Source: Rhododendron vialii
Taxonomy: Eukaryota; Streptophyta; Magnoliopsida; Ericales; Ericaceae
DNA: 64,000 bases
NCBI RefSeq assembly: GCF_030253575.1
Contig: NC_080559.1
Span: 34,467,501-34,531,500, forward strand
Direction: 5' to 3'
Position 1 is the first letter of the stretch; every line of letters begins with the position of its first letter. The notes beneath the pieces are model-generated. The model was given only the letters and a program-made list of their open reading frames with translations, ran no database searches and was not told the DNA's origin. The translations under genes and the position numbers were made by a program. Positions 45,629 through 57,302 of this stretch are shown piece by piece.

Positions 45629-45653
45629 TCTCTCTCTCTCTCTCTCTCTCTCT
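45629..45653. repeat. (CT)n microsatellite in the RAF promoter
   Basis: A CT dinucleotide run in the region that should hold the core promoter of the RAF kinase gene. Confidence 0.9.
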
Positions 45654-45954
45654 AAAATTTCCTTCAATCCTAAGAAAGAAGAGTCTCGGCTACACACATT
45701 CCATAACACGGCGCCACCTTCAATCCTTCTACCCCCTCCTCAGCTGACACAGAAAATAAATTAGAAAATACTCACACACACACAGAGAAGAGAGAGATAG
45801 AGAAATAGAGAGAGTAGAAGAAATTTTAGGAGAGAGAGGGAATCACCAAGGCGGTTGAATCGCGAAAGCTGTCGAATTGAACGGACTCTCAATTCAGTGA
45901 CCCTTTCTTCAACTTCTTCGTCTTCTCTCTCTCCCAAAGACTCGGCTCGAATCT

Positions 45955-46169
45955 GGTATTTATCTATGTTCTTCTAGTTACTGTTTATTGCTTGATTATA
46001 TTGGGAAATTGCTAGGTTTTTTTGCGTATCCCTTTCAGTTCGATTGAAAACTAGGTTTTTTTTTAAAGGTTCAATACTATAACTACTGACTTGAATTTAT
46101 GAATACAGATAAAGCCGCTTGCTTTCACTGTTTCAGTATATTTACTAGATTTCTTTTTGTCTGTATTAG
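45955..46169 (+). promoter_or_regulatory. Probable leader intron of the RAF kinase gene
   Basis: A GA/CT-rich leader (about 45,780-45,954) ends in GAATCTG, then GTATTTATC looks like a 5' splice site and CTGTATTAG a 3' splice site 2 bases before the start codon. The 215-bp interval is T-rich, like plant introns. Leader introns are common in this kinase family. Confidence 0.5.
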
Positions 46170-46171
46170 AG

Positions 46172-49100
46172 ATGGCTTTTGATCAGAGCTCAGTACCTAG
46201 AGATCTACGGCCTCTGAATGTAGCTCGAACAATGCCCGACGAGACTCGCATTGCTCCGGTAACGACGACATCTGGTAGGACCGTTGAGGGTTTTTTAGGG
46301 AATCCGGTTTGCGATGCTGGTAGTCCCGGGCCGATTCCGGCTTACTACCCGCCAACAGTGTCTGATGCAGGGTTTGTAGGTTTAGGGTATAGTAATGCGG
46401 TTTCGGGGGTGGCTTCGTGGTGCCCTCGGATGCCCGTAGGTGTTGTTGCTCCTCCTGGTGGTAATGTGATGATGGGATATAGTCATACCCCAAGTTTTGG
46501 GGCACGGGTCGGTGGCAATGCCTCCGATCAGGCTAGTGATGAGGGCGGAGAGGACTCGGTTTCGGGGAAGAAAGTTAAGTTTCTGTGTAGTTTTGGGGGA
46601 AAGATTCTTCCGAGGCCAACCGATGGGATGCTCAGATATGTTGGAGGGCAGACTAGGATTATTAGCGTTAGGAGAGATGTGAGCTTCGACGAATTAGTTC
46701 AGAAGATGGTTGATACTTACGGGCAGAATGTTGTTATCAAGTACCAGTTACCCGATGAAGAGCTTGATGCCCTTGTATCTGTTTCCTGTCCTGATGATCT
46801 CGAAAATATGATGGATGAGTACGAGAAATTCGTTGAGAGGTCTTCAGATGGGTCATTTAAGTTGAGGGTGTTTCTATTTTCGTTTTCAGAGCTTGATTCT
46901 TCTGGGGTGATGCATTATGGCGAATTGCAAGATAGTGGGCAGCGATACTTTGAGGCGGTGAATGGGATCATGGGTGGAGTCGGTGGGAGTATCGCAAGGA
47001 AGGAGAGCATGGCAAGTGCAACATCCACGCAGAATTCGGACATGAGTGGGAATGAGGCTATTGATGGGTCAGGCCATTGTCAAGGGGATTTTACTGGCCC
47101 CCCATCTACTGGTGTGTTTTCTCCTAAAGCCAATGATGCCACAACTCAAGAACATAACCCAAGATTGGTTTGTGTGGATCCTACCCCTCCATCTAATGCT
47201 GAAATGTCTACCGCTCCGTTGGGTATTCAGATGATGATGTCAACTACCCCTCATACTCTGTCGTCTCAGCCTGAGTATGAGTTTGAGAGATCTGTGCCTG
47301 TTAATGTACAGAAGCAGCAAATTGGGGCTGAAGTGCAGCAAGCTGGAGTTAATTTTCAGCCCCCTGCACCTTATTTGCAGGCTTATATTGATCCTCCTCC
47401 CCAAGAAACATTGAACCATGCAGATTATGTACAGGTTCCTTCACAGATGGGGTACCCAAATCAGCTATTGGGGAATGTTGGGCCTATGTCCACACATCAA
47501 CAGTTCCATGATAATGCTTCTGGTATTTTCTCTCATCAGTTTATCCCTGCATTGCACATGACAATGGTTCCTTCAACTCATGTCAGTATGAAGCCTAACA
47601 TGATGCAGCCAATGGTACAACCGCAACAAATTCGTGTGGAGCCCCATCCCAACGAAAGAACATTTGGGGCGAGGGTTGTCCAGCTTCCCAGTGCCCAAAG
47701 CTACAATGCCTATCAAGCCCAGGTCCCTACTTCAGTGGTGGAAGGAGGTTACGGATGGAGTCAGGTTTCACACCCAGAGCAAGTGGTTTTCTCTGAGGGA
47801 TGGGCATCTAATCAGCAGGTAACTATTCCAGAGAAAATCGCAACATTCAAGGACTGTTATATGTGTGAGAAAGCATTGCCTCATGCACATTCGGATACAG
47901 TTGTACAGGACCAAAGAGAGAGCCCTGCAATCACTGCATCTGATTTGAACCCTATTTATCATAGTCTCCAATTGGAGGACAAAACGAGAGCCCCGCCAAT
48001 GAACAGGGCTGTTGTAATTGGAGCCCCGGTAGAAGGTATCGTTGAGCTAGGAGTGCGACCAAAGGTTTTGAGTAATTTAGATCAGGAAGTTGGGATACCT
48101 CAATCAGCGGCAGTCATGGCCGCACAAAATGTTGTGCAGCGATATGAGAATGAGAGAATAAGTTTACAAAGTGCTGAGAATTCTGATCTCGCCAAAGTAT
48201 CAGTTGTTCCCCAGGGTGTGGTAGGGTTTGCCACTGGTGTACAATCTCTGTATAGTGGGGCCATGACTACCCTTTCTCAGCCATCCCAAAAGAATGCTGT
48301 CCTGCCTCATGCAGTGCCACCCCAATACCAGGTTAAACAGGAGATCGTAATGAACAAACCAGTAGTTAACAGCGATATCAATCCTGGTGGAGGTATGCCT
48401 TTCCAAATGTCGGATCAGCTGGTACGCGAATCTCCAAAGGATTATTACAGTAAACTTTCTTGCATTGCTCATAAAGAAGATATCATAGAGTCGTACGACC
48501 ATCTCAAACATGTAGGTGTCAGGATGGAAAATCTCCAGGTAAGTCCCCCAGAAGTTTTCATTAGTAAAGAGCAAAATAAGTCACCGAGTGAGAATCCTAG
48601 GAAGGAAGATGTTGTAAGGGAGCCGTTTGTAAAAAATGCCCTAAGCACTCAGAGAATGGTATTCGATACAAATCACATCAAACCGAATGAACTGCTGCCT
48701 TCCTCAAACGAGGTTTCTTACTTGCATAATTTTCAACCACCGGAGTCCCATGTTGTGGTACAATCACCTCTTTTGGGTATTCCTACATCATACCTACAGT
48801 CAAACCTTGGCGTTAGCTATTTGGCTCCTGATGAAGCTTCTTATGGTAATCTTGCATTTTCTGATGTTAATTTAGCCCAGAGAACTGAAAGAATTCCACC
48901 TATTGGTGAATGGAAAGAGAATCCTTCGTTATTCCATAATAAGTTGCTTCCTGATAATGTTGGCTATGTAGCCTCCAATGGGAGTATATCATCTTCCGTT
49001 TCGCCTTCTAACAGGGTTGGGGATGTACAAGATTCCTCAACCTCACTTTTCAGTGACCAAGATCCTTGGAATTTGCGGTATGATACTCATTTCCCGCCAC

Positions 49101-52021
49101 CCAGGCCTACCAGAATCGCATTAAGAAAGGAAGATTTTGGTACGAGGGATCCTTTTGGGGAAAATCATATGGAAAGCGGTGGAGAATTACCAATAGGCAA
49201 TAGAATGGAAGCATCTGCAGTAGCGCAGTTGGATGGTGGAGTTTTCCAGCCCACTGGCAATATGACTAGGACCACCCAAGGTGAGAACTTTTCTGTTTTT
49301 TTTTGGTGTATCCTGTTTTCCTTTTCATATTTATTGGGAATGTCTGTACATTACTTTCTTATTCACTGCTGAAGGTTCAGCAGAGGAACTTATCAAGCAA
49401 GAACTTCAGGCTGTTGCCGAGGGCGTAGCTGCTTCTGTTCTGCAGTCATCTATGCCTTCAAATCCGGACATAACCACCATGCATGACAGGAGTGAAAGTC
49501 TTTCTGTTGTCAATCAAGACAGTGAAGTTCAAAATACTGATCTTGAATTGAATAAAGCAAGCTTCGAGGTCCTTAAACTGCTTACCTTCCTTCGCACTTG
49601 TGTCTGTATTTTGGGTAGCTTTTTGTTCTTTCCATCTGCAGAGGCATTTTCTAGTTGCATTTACCTGCCTATGTTGTTCAAATTCAGGACATCAAGGCCA
49701 AACTACCAGAAAAGACAAATCTCGGGTTTCCTGTATCAGATGGGCTTGGTCGCTTACAGGTTGAAGATTAGTTTATTTCTTATTCCGTGCCTTACTCAGT
49801 GGCATAAAAATCATTCTTTTTTGATTTGGCAGATTATAAAGAACAGTGACCTCGAGGAGCTTCGGGAATTGGGTTCTGGCACCTTTGGTACCGTTTATCA
49901 TGGAAAGTGGAGGGGTACTGATGTTGCAATCAAACGGATCAATGATAGGTGTTTTGCTGGGAAACCTTCGGAACAAGAACGCATGGTTTGTTGGTCCTAA
50001 CATTACAATCAATGTGCTTCACCTCCATTTATCTTCAAAGTTTTATTCTTTACAATGGTGTTCTTTTAATTTCATTAGAGAGACGACTTCTGGAATGAGG
50101 CAATCAAGCTCGCTGACTTGCACCATCCGAATGTGGTGGCCTTCTATGGTGTTGTGCTTGATGGTCCTGGTGGTTCAGTGGCAACAGTGACAGAATATAT
50201 GGTTAATGGTTCTCTAAGAAACGCTTTGCAGAAGAGTGAGAGGTAAAACGTTCTCCTTTTGGTTCGTGAATCCTCATATCTTTTTCCTTGTTTAGTTTGA
50301 CCTCATGTACAAGATAGTATCATCTGTGATGTCCGAAGGAATTGATGCTTTTTTTTATTGGCCCAAAGGCATTGGTGCTTTTTTTTTTTAATTGGCCCGA
50401 AGGGATTGATGCTTTACTAATTATTGTTAGGAATCTTGATAAACGAAAGCGTCTAGTGATTGCTATGGATGTTGCCTTTGGAATGGAGTACTTGCATGGA
50501 AAGAATATTGTACACTTTGATTTGAAAAGTGACAACTTGCTTGTCAATCTTCGTGATCCTCACAGACCGATATGCAAGGTTAGCTGATCAGGCCTCCTGT
50601 TACTTTAGTACTGAACACAGTTCCCCCTTATCTTGCTCTGTTTACTACTCTACTTATGCCGAAAAGAAAAACCAGGTGGAAGTCCGGGGGACTCTTTAGT
50701 GCTGTTTTTTCCCATGCTTGGTTGCTATCATTTGTAATAGTGAACATAATGTATGTTACATGGACTCGGGTGTATGTATCAGGTGCGAGTCTAAGGATAT
50801 GGATACAAGGATTCGTTGTGTAATTATGTTTTGATATATTTTTATACTTTTAATACTTTTTTAAAATTTATTTCTATATGAACATGAGTTTAAAAACTTG
50901 GCCAAATATTGCTTTTATATGAAACTTTTACGGAACAAATACAGATAATATGAGGCTTGAACTTTATAGTTAAGTACATAGCGTAAAAAGCCCAAACCCA
51001 ATAGATTGGATAGGAAAAGAAGTCTTATTGGACCTGATTCTTTGAGAGGAAAAACATACTTGCACAGGCTGGACGTTCTTTTAGAGGAAAAAGAGCAGCC
51101 CTACAGTCAACCTTGTGTTGACAATAGAAAGTTAAAAATCACATCCTTCCGAGATTAAATCTTAAATCCAACTGTTGTGTGAAATAAGAGCGATTTAGGC
51201 TGCCCTAGAGAGCTCTATTCTTTAGATTGTTGCGTTGTATGTGTATTCAATTTATTCTCAAGCTATATTGTCTGACAGTGATTTTAGACACATCACATTA
51301 GAAATTCGATTTTTCTCCCGTTATAGCTAATGATCATTTCAAGACAGTTCATGTTTTTTTGGTCTATGTTGTGTGCAATGTATCAGCTGACTGGTGCAGG
51401 GTCTTGTGTCAGGTCGGTGATTTGGGGCTATCCAAGGTGAAATGTCACACACTTATCTCAGGTGGTGTGCGGGGAACACTTCCTTGGATGGCACCAGAGC
51501 TTCTGAATGGAAGCAGTAGCCTTGTTTCTGAAAAGGTTAATGGTTTCAACTTTCAACCTATCATCTTTTCACATGACCCCTCTCTCTCTCTCTCTGAAAG
51601 TGGGAGTTGTGTATTTCGATCTTTGTTGCATTTCAGGTTGATGTATTCTCATTTGGGATTGTGATGTGGGAACTTCTTACTGGAGAAGAACCATATGCTG
51701 ACTTGCATTATGGGGCTATTATTGGTAATACTCCACCCTGATTCAATTTGTTTAGTCCACTTCAACTTGTATTCAAGTTGAAGCAGCTGATAGTATATAC
51801 TTTCAGGAGGTATTGTGAGCAATACATTGCGGCCGCTAGTGCCAGAACCCTGCGACCCAGAATGGAGATCACTGATGGAGAGATGTTGGTCGTCAGAGAC
51901 ATCAGAAAGGCCAAGTTTCACAGAGATCGCGAATGAGTTACGTTCGATGGCAGCTAAGGTTCCCCCAAAAGCAGTTACTCAACAGCCTGTTCCCTCAACA
52001 CAGCCTCAAGGTAAAAGTTGA
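46172..52021 (+). CDS. PB1-domain RAF-like MAPKKK (group B RAF kinase)
   Basis: Nine coding exons, 46172-49280, 49375-49568, 49688-49759, 49833-49985, 50079-50242, 50431-50578, 51413-51535, 51637-51724 and 51807-52021, join in phase into about 1421 residues. The start [16 protein letters not shown] recalls Arabidopsis RAF35/RAF40-type proteins. A PB1 domain spans about 131-238 ([30 protein letters not shown]). A long Gln/Pro/Ser-rich linker follows. The kinase domain (about 1131-1400) has the G-loop [15 protein letters not shown] (1139-1153), catalytic Lys1159 in [13 protein letters not shown] (1259-1266) instead of HRDLK, DLG (1283-1285) instead of DFG, and [11 protein letters not shown]. 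These changes are family traits and the catalytic Asp is kept, so activity is likely. Arabidopsis group B4 RAFs are reported to phosphorylate SnRK2 kinases under osmotic stress; that role here is inferred. The last exon may be spliced further at CAAG|GTAAAAG. Confidence 0.92.
50579..51412 (+). other. Long RAF intron carrying repeat-like DNA
   Basis: This 834-bp intron separates the HFDLKSDN and DLG exons. It contains a stretch near 50,760-50,830 (GGACTCGGGTGTATGTATCA, GGATACAAGGATTCGTTGTG) that looks like a dispersed plant repeat, but I cannot define its ends. The rest is AT-rich. Confidence 0.35.
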
Positions 52022-53630
52022 TCTTCCAGGCACCTTTTTGTTTACCCCTGCAGTGTCTTTCCTCTTGGCTACCTTGTTGCAAATTCAGCATGCAGTAATA
52101 AAGCAGCTACTATTTTTTTTTTTTGGGTCAAATGTAGAAGGGAAGAAACATTCTAGTGCTTTGAAATAGAAATCTTTGGGTTTTTCCCCTGATAAAATTG
52201 TCAGTTCTTTAATACGCAATTTCATATCCTGTTGAGAGATTAATTTTTTTCCCTGTAGGATGGGGAGATTTTGTGGATGGGGGAGATTTTTCGGTGTTCT
52301 GTAATTAAATTCCCAAACCAGGATAAGAGCATAGAGATCACTGTGTACTCTCCCCTGATTGTGCGTGTTCGGTTTTTTTTTTTTTTTTGTCCTTTCTTTC
52401 AAAAAAAAAAACTTAAGCTCTTTCATATTTACTCCATATGAAAAGGGTTGAGGTGAGGCCTTGAAGTTGGTTGTTAACCTCAGCATACTAAGCGGAGGAT
52501 AATAAGAGTATAAAGACAAACAAGTTCGAATATCACTACAAATTTCACGGATATCAATACATTTTTTTTCGAATATTTATATATTTTCTATCCATTATCT
52601 TACGCTTAATGGGCGGAGGTTAGCATTTGTTCTTCTTACAATATAGTTATTGCAGTAGACATGTTAATGGGCCAATCGGCCTAACTTGGCCCATGTCATG
52701 GGCAACAACAATAACCCCCAGAAAACCCAAGCCTATTTTGTTGAAGAACCAACCTGATAGCCCATTTGATTTTAGAACCCCCCGTCCAAGCCCAAACAAA
52801 TTCCATCACTCTCGTCCTTAACACTTTTTTCTGTTTTTTTGGCACTTCTAATTCACACTCGTTTTTTGGGCACACTTTTATCTCCATTAGTATGAAATTA
52901 TAAATCACTCTTTTCTTGTAGAAAAATGGATATATGAAGAATAAGATTGCACATTGAGAAAGGAACCCTGCTATGGCCACCGATGGTTGGTGCACAAACC
53001 GGCACGCGTGGCCGACTATGGGTCTCACATAGATAATCCGAGCCGTTCAATAATTCTAAAATAATTTTTCAGTTAAGGGTGTCTGAGTTATCTTACGCGC
53101 ACCTCAACTATTCCCTTCCAGGTTCAAAAAGAAATTCTGAGAAGGGTGTTCAGAAATCTTAACAGTCTTTTAGAAACCACACACTGCCACTACATGTGAC
53201 CACCCTTGGCCAATGGTGGAGCCACCACTGAGTCAAAGTCTGCAGGCCATCCACACCACCACTAATTCTATATAAAAATATTATAGAGTGTTCAAGCGAC
53301 CACCCTTAGTCAAGGGTGGAGCTCCAAAGAGATTATCAAGTTTAAGTTTACAGCTCTTCTCCATTGCCACTTGATCTATCCCTTGGGTTCCATACATAGT
53401 TCAAGTTTTCAACCCCTATGAATTTAAAATTGTTCTTCCTGATTAACGTTGGATATATGGATACAAGTAATTTATATATACATGCATGTATCTCCGGTGG
53501 ATGCAACCCCCTACCAACCTTAATGACATTGTCATTTATTCTTGCCTCTTACTAAGGAGCAGCAATGTTTGGTGGTTCCAAAAAAATAATAATAATAATA
53601 AAGTGCAACTATAATTTGGACTTCGGGTTA
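52022..53630. other. RAF 3' region and intergenic DNA
   Basis: The first part should hold the RAF 3' UTR. Poly-T tracts occur at 52,110-52,125 and 52,372-52,390. No gene is seen. A repeat segment at about 53,480-53,580 recurs at 56,160-56,265 (separate entry). Confidence 0.45.
53475..53580 (+). repeat. Left copy of a direct repeat flanking the second YDP gene
   Basis: Words CATGCATGTATCTC, GGTGGATGCAACCC, TACCAACCTTAAT and CTTACTA-G-AGCA appear in this order here and at 56,155-56,265, about 2.7 kb apart in the same orientation. The copies differ by substitutions and short gaps. Confidence 0.6.
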
Positions 53631-53804
53631 GTGCTGTGCAGTGCGGTCCGTGTTGCGCACCTCCGAGCCGTCGGATCGTGCATTCGACGGCTTGAATCTC
53701 ATCTCGGCAACCAATGATTGAGAGCCATTCATTGCTAAGATGAGATCCGAGCCATTGGATGCACGATCCAACGGCTCGAAAGTGTGCAACACGGTACTAA
53801 GCAC
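53631..53804. mobile_element. Short fold-back MITE
   Basis: The left arm (GTGCTGTGCAGTGCGG, CGTGTTGCGCACCT, GAGCCGTCGGATCGTGCAT, AATCTCATCTCGGC) pairs with the right arm (GCTAAGATGAGATC, ATGCACGATCCAACGGCTC, AAGTGTGCAACACGG, CTAAGCAC). 174 bp, non-coding. Confidence 0.8.
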
Positions 53805-53889
53805 ACTACTACAAAACACCATTCCCATTTATATAGTTTCACTGGCCAAAGATGCAGATGGGAAGATAGTGCATTTTCCCCCCTTTTTC

Positions 53890-53892
<3 letters not shown>

Positions 53893-53931
<39 letters not shown>
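53893..53931. repeat. (GA)n microsatellite
   Basis: About 38 bases of GA repeats in intergenic DNA. Confidence 0.95.
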
Positions 53932-53932
<1 letters not shown>

Positions 53933-54732
53933 CAATAATTATGACCTTTGCAAGTGTGCATTTAGCATTTACCAGAATAAGTAGAACAGCTGGGACTTTA
54001 CATGTGGGATTGACGAAATATTATTCAAGCTTTTGGAGCAATGCTACGTGGTTCTAGCTAGCTAGTAATTCGATTTTCGTTGATTAATACTAATAGTTTT
54101 GTAAGTTGAGTTTTTGGTTGTCAAGTCCAGGTTGTTTTTCAAACTTCGTTATTTGTATAAAAATGTGATCTTAAATGAACTTTTAACAAACCTAATACTA
54201 TGAGTTAAACTCGAGTAGTAAATGACCAGGACGATAAAAGTTAGGTTGACAACTAATACTGTAAGATGGAGTTGAAGTTTCTATAATATTTTTCGTAACG
54301 TGAGTGTACGTAGTAAATGCAATTGAACTTTATTTCGAGAGAAATTAAACAAACGCACATTACTAGTATATATTTAAGTCTTGACCACTCATCTCACATT
54401 ATCAGTTTAATTAATTTCTGTATTGTATTTTAACTGTTGGTCAATGTGTCATAATCTCAATGCAATCGGAAAAATTAACAAAAAATATGAATCTTAAAGA
54501 CACAAGAGTTTGGGAAATTATGAGATATTTTTTTAGATGTTTTTATAGATATTTCCGGAATTGTCCCGATTAAACTATTTTTAAACTTTAATTTTTTTTT
54601 TCTAACTTCTATAATCCTCTTGAGACAAAACTCGTTTTTGTAAATTTCTCGTTGCTGACGATACAGATGGTAGATGTGGACCAAAAAGGTGTGGTTTGTA
54701 TTATTAGAAGCTCCAACATACACCAACAAACC

Positions 54733-54756
54733 ACTCTCTCTCTCTCTCTCTCTCTC
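54733..54756. repeat. (CT)n run directly before the second YDP gene start
   Basis: Twenty-four bases of CT repeats end at the ATG of the gene at 54757, so they form the end of its 5' leader. Confidence 0.9.
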
Positions 54757-55197
54757 ATGGAAGGCGAACAGAGCACCTCAACTTCCCTAAAAACCAAGCT
54801 CAAACAAACGCTATGCCTTTTCTGCTGCCTCCCCGCCAACCACCCGGCCGGATCCCTACACTCCCCATCCTCCTCCGACGATAGGCCGAGGCTCTTACGA
54901 GCCTCGTCCGCATGGCTCGCACCGCGGGCTCATGGATTTCCGGAAATGAAAGACAAGTGCCGCCATATAATCAGCCGGATAGGCGGCCACCGCCGTCGTC
55001 ACTCGTCTTCGGCTGACTTCAAGTACGATCCCCTCGGTTACTCGCTCAATTTCGACAGCGGCGGCCACATCGACGAGGCTCCCTCGCGCAACTTCTCCAC
55101 CAGGTCGCCGCCACTGACGACGGTACCGGAGGGGACGGTTCCGGAGGGGTACGATCCCGTGAAACCGGCGGTCACGAGCGAGATCACGTCCTTGTAA
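54757..55197 (+). CDS. Second small plant protein with YDP-YSLNFD motif
   Basis: An intronless gene of 146 residues, opening right after a (CT)n leader. Seen: a Cys-rich N-terminal patch (LCLFCCLPA, 19-27), a Ser/Pro-rich middle, a basic stretch (IGGHRRRHSSS, 75-85), then FKYDPLGYSLNFDSGG (88-103) and a hydrophilic tail ending EITSL. The layout (Cys patch, basic stretch, YDP motif, variable tail) matches the minus-strand gene at 35,695-36,198, though outside the motif the identity is low. No signal peptide or membrane span. The Cys patch could be acylated (inference). GC content is clearly higher than the flanks, which supports real coding. Function unknown. Confidence 0.85.
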   Translation: MEGEQSTSTSLKTKLKQTLCLFCCLPANHPAGSLHSPSSSDDRPRLLRASSAWLAPRAHGFPEMKDKCRHIISRIGGHRRRHSSSADFKYDPLGYSLNFDSGGHIDEAPSRNFSTRSPPLTTVPEGTVPEGYDPVKPAVTSEITSL

Positions 55198-56656
55198 TTG
55201 ATAAGAACAATCTCAATCTCACGACGAATTATTCAGTGTTTTGGGATACCGCCACGCGGTGGTCTCAGAAACTAAAATGTGCAAACCCGTATGGTTGTGT
55301 GGTGGAGGAGCATGGAGCGCTGCCGCAGGAGCAATGAATAATTTCTTCAATCTCACATAGAGAGGTTAGGCCGTTGGCGAATCCGTGGTGTGGCTTCAGC
55401 AATAGATGGATATTAGCAGCTGGAAATTCACAATGATGTTCATGTTGTGCGGCTATAAAAACGCCCACCGATGTATACAATATTGAAAAAAAAAAAAACG
55501 CTCAGTCTCTCTTTTTCTTTTCCAATGTTTGATTTGGATTTCAAGTTGTAAATAATTTTTAGCCACCGATACCGATACACAGTCTGCTGCCGCTATTTAA
55601 AACTATGGTTCGACGTCCCATGTGATGCATGGCCAAGCAATAATCTGTGCCTGCTCCAAAGAATTGAAACTATGCATTTAACAAGTTTGTAAGTTTTTAA
55701 TAAAATAAAAATAGAAAAAGAAAAAGAAAAGAACATATGTGGATGTATATATTTGTATGTTGACCACAATCAAATCAAAAAATCTTATCTATACTATTTA
55801 CAAAGTAAACGTAGTTTCCAAAAAAAAAAAACGAGCTCCCTCGTTAATTCTCTCTCCTATGTAGCATTAGTTTTTAGATGACACACCCTAATCGAGCTCA
55901 ACCAAAAAATTGAAAAAAATTAAGAAGCAACATGTATGTCTTCCAGAATTAAGTTGGGGGTATGACCATGAAATATAAGGTTCTCGAGTCGTAAGTAAAT
56001 ATAGTAGCTTCTAGGTTTTCAACACGTATGTGGTACGATCAAATTAGTGCTGATGTTTATCATTTCAAATTTTTGCGTGGACGATGTACTCACTGAGTTT
56101 AAGAAATGGAACGTTTTTGACTCCATGTCCGGATTCCGATATATGAAAGAACATGTATAACATGCATGCATGTCTCTCTGGTCTGGTGGATGCAACCCGG
56201 CCCGTACCAACCTTAATACTAACAAATTCAGTTACTATTGACTCTTACTAGCAGTCATGTTTGATTAATTGAAATAATAGAAAAGAAATTGTGATTCCAT
56301 GAAATGAATGATTTTACTCGAAATCTTGAACTTCAGCCCTCCTAGCTACGCCTCATAAAATATAAGCGCTGCCTCCCTCACCTCCTCGCTATAGCGGACA
56401 ATGGACATGCATGCGCGTCATTTTGAGGAAATCTATAGATGATCACCCCCACGGGAAAAATAATAGTAATAAGGAAACATGAAGAATGTACGCTTACATT
56501 TCACAAAAAAAAAGAAAAAAGAAAAAAAATAAAGCATAAATGTTTAGACGTTAATTTGCAATCTAGAAATAGTCCAAAGAGAAGTCCAATGTGTTGGAGT
56601 TCAAAGCCCAATGAGTGTATATTCTAGAGAGTTGCAAATATCAGAAATGCTAAGTG
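55198..56656. other. 3' region of the second YDP gene and intergenic DNA
   Basis: No further gene is seen; the short minus-strand frames at 55,265-55,480 and 56,019-56,225 have no family resemblance. The region holds A-rich tracts and the right copy of the direct repeat at 56,155-56,265. Confidence 0.45.
56155..56265 (+). repeat. Right copy of the direct repeat flanking the second YDP gene
   Basis: The partner of 53,475-53,580: CATGCATGCATGTCTC, GGTGGATGCAACCC, GTACCAACCTTAAT, CTCTTACTAGCAG. Same orientation as the left copy. Confidence 0.6.
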
Positions 56657-57302
56657 CAAAGAAAACGGACAAAGAAAAGACTTTAAAGTGTACATGAACG
56701 GTTTAGATGGACCCGGGGGCTCTGCTGCTCCATTGGCACAGTAGCTCCTACCCAGCCCCTAAAACGGCAACGTTTGGTTTAAAAAAAATAAAATCATAAC
56801 CATCAATTTGCAATCCTATGGAGTAGAAACGTGATTATGAGAGCTCAAGAGACAAAATTTGATTATGTCTCTTTAGAATAATATGATCAGAATAATAAGA
56901 TCTTCATACCCGTTCAAACGGATTACACCAATTCAAACGGAGTGAAAATTTTCACACTTAATTTTTTAGACCGTTTATATATTAAAAAATTAAGTGCTTC
57001 AATTTTTAATCCGTTTGAACGGGTGTGAAGATCTTATTATTCTGATCATATTATTCTAAAGAGACATAATCAAATTTTGTCTCTTTGGCTTTCATAATCA
57101 CGTTTCTGCTCTATAGGATTGTAAATTGATGGTTAGGATTTTTTTTTTAAAACCAAACGTTGTCGTTTTAGAGGCTCGTTGCTGTTTTAGAAGCTGGGTA
57201 GGAGCTACTGTGCCAATGGGGGCAGTAGAGCCCCCGGGTCCGGCTTAGATTCACTGCCGTTCATATACACTTTAAGGGTTTTTTCTTTGTCCGTTTTCTT
57301 TG
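56657..57302. mobile_element. 646-bp fold-back element carrying the shared 85-bp module
   Basis: The tips CAAAGAAAACGGACAAAGAA and TTCTTTGTCCGTTTTCTTTG are perfect inverses. Further in, GGACCCGGGGGCTCTGCTGC pairs with GCAGTAGAGCCCCCGGGTCC, GTAGCTCCTACCCAG with CTGGGTAGGAGCTAC, and TGATTATGTCTCTTTAGAAT with ATTCTAAAGAGACATAATCA. The centre is near 56,975. The module TTAAGTGCTTCAATTTTTAA...GGGTGTGAAGATCTTATT on the right arm, with its inverse on the left, is the one repeated in the Mutator-like element at 39.4 kb. No coding capacity. Confidence 0.88.

Noticed and set aside
48200-48574. 124-codon minus-strand frame inside the RAF gene
   Set aside because: Antisense shadow of the long first coding exon.
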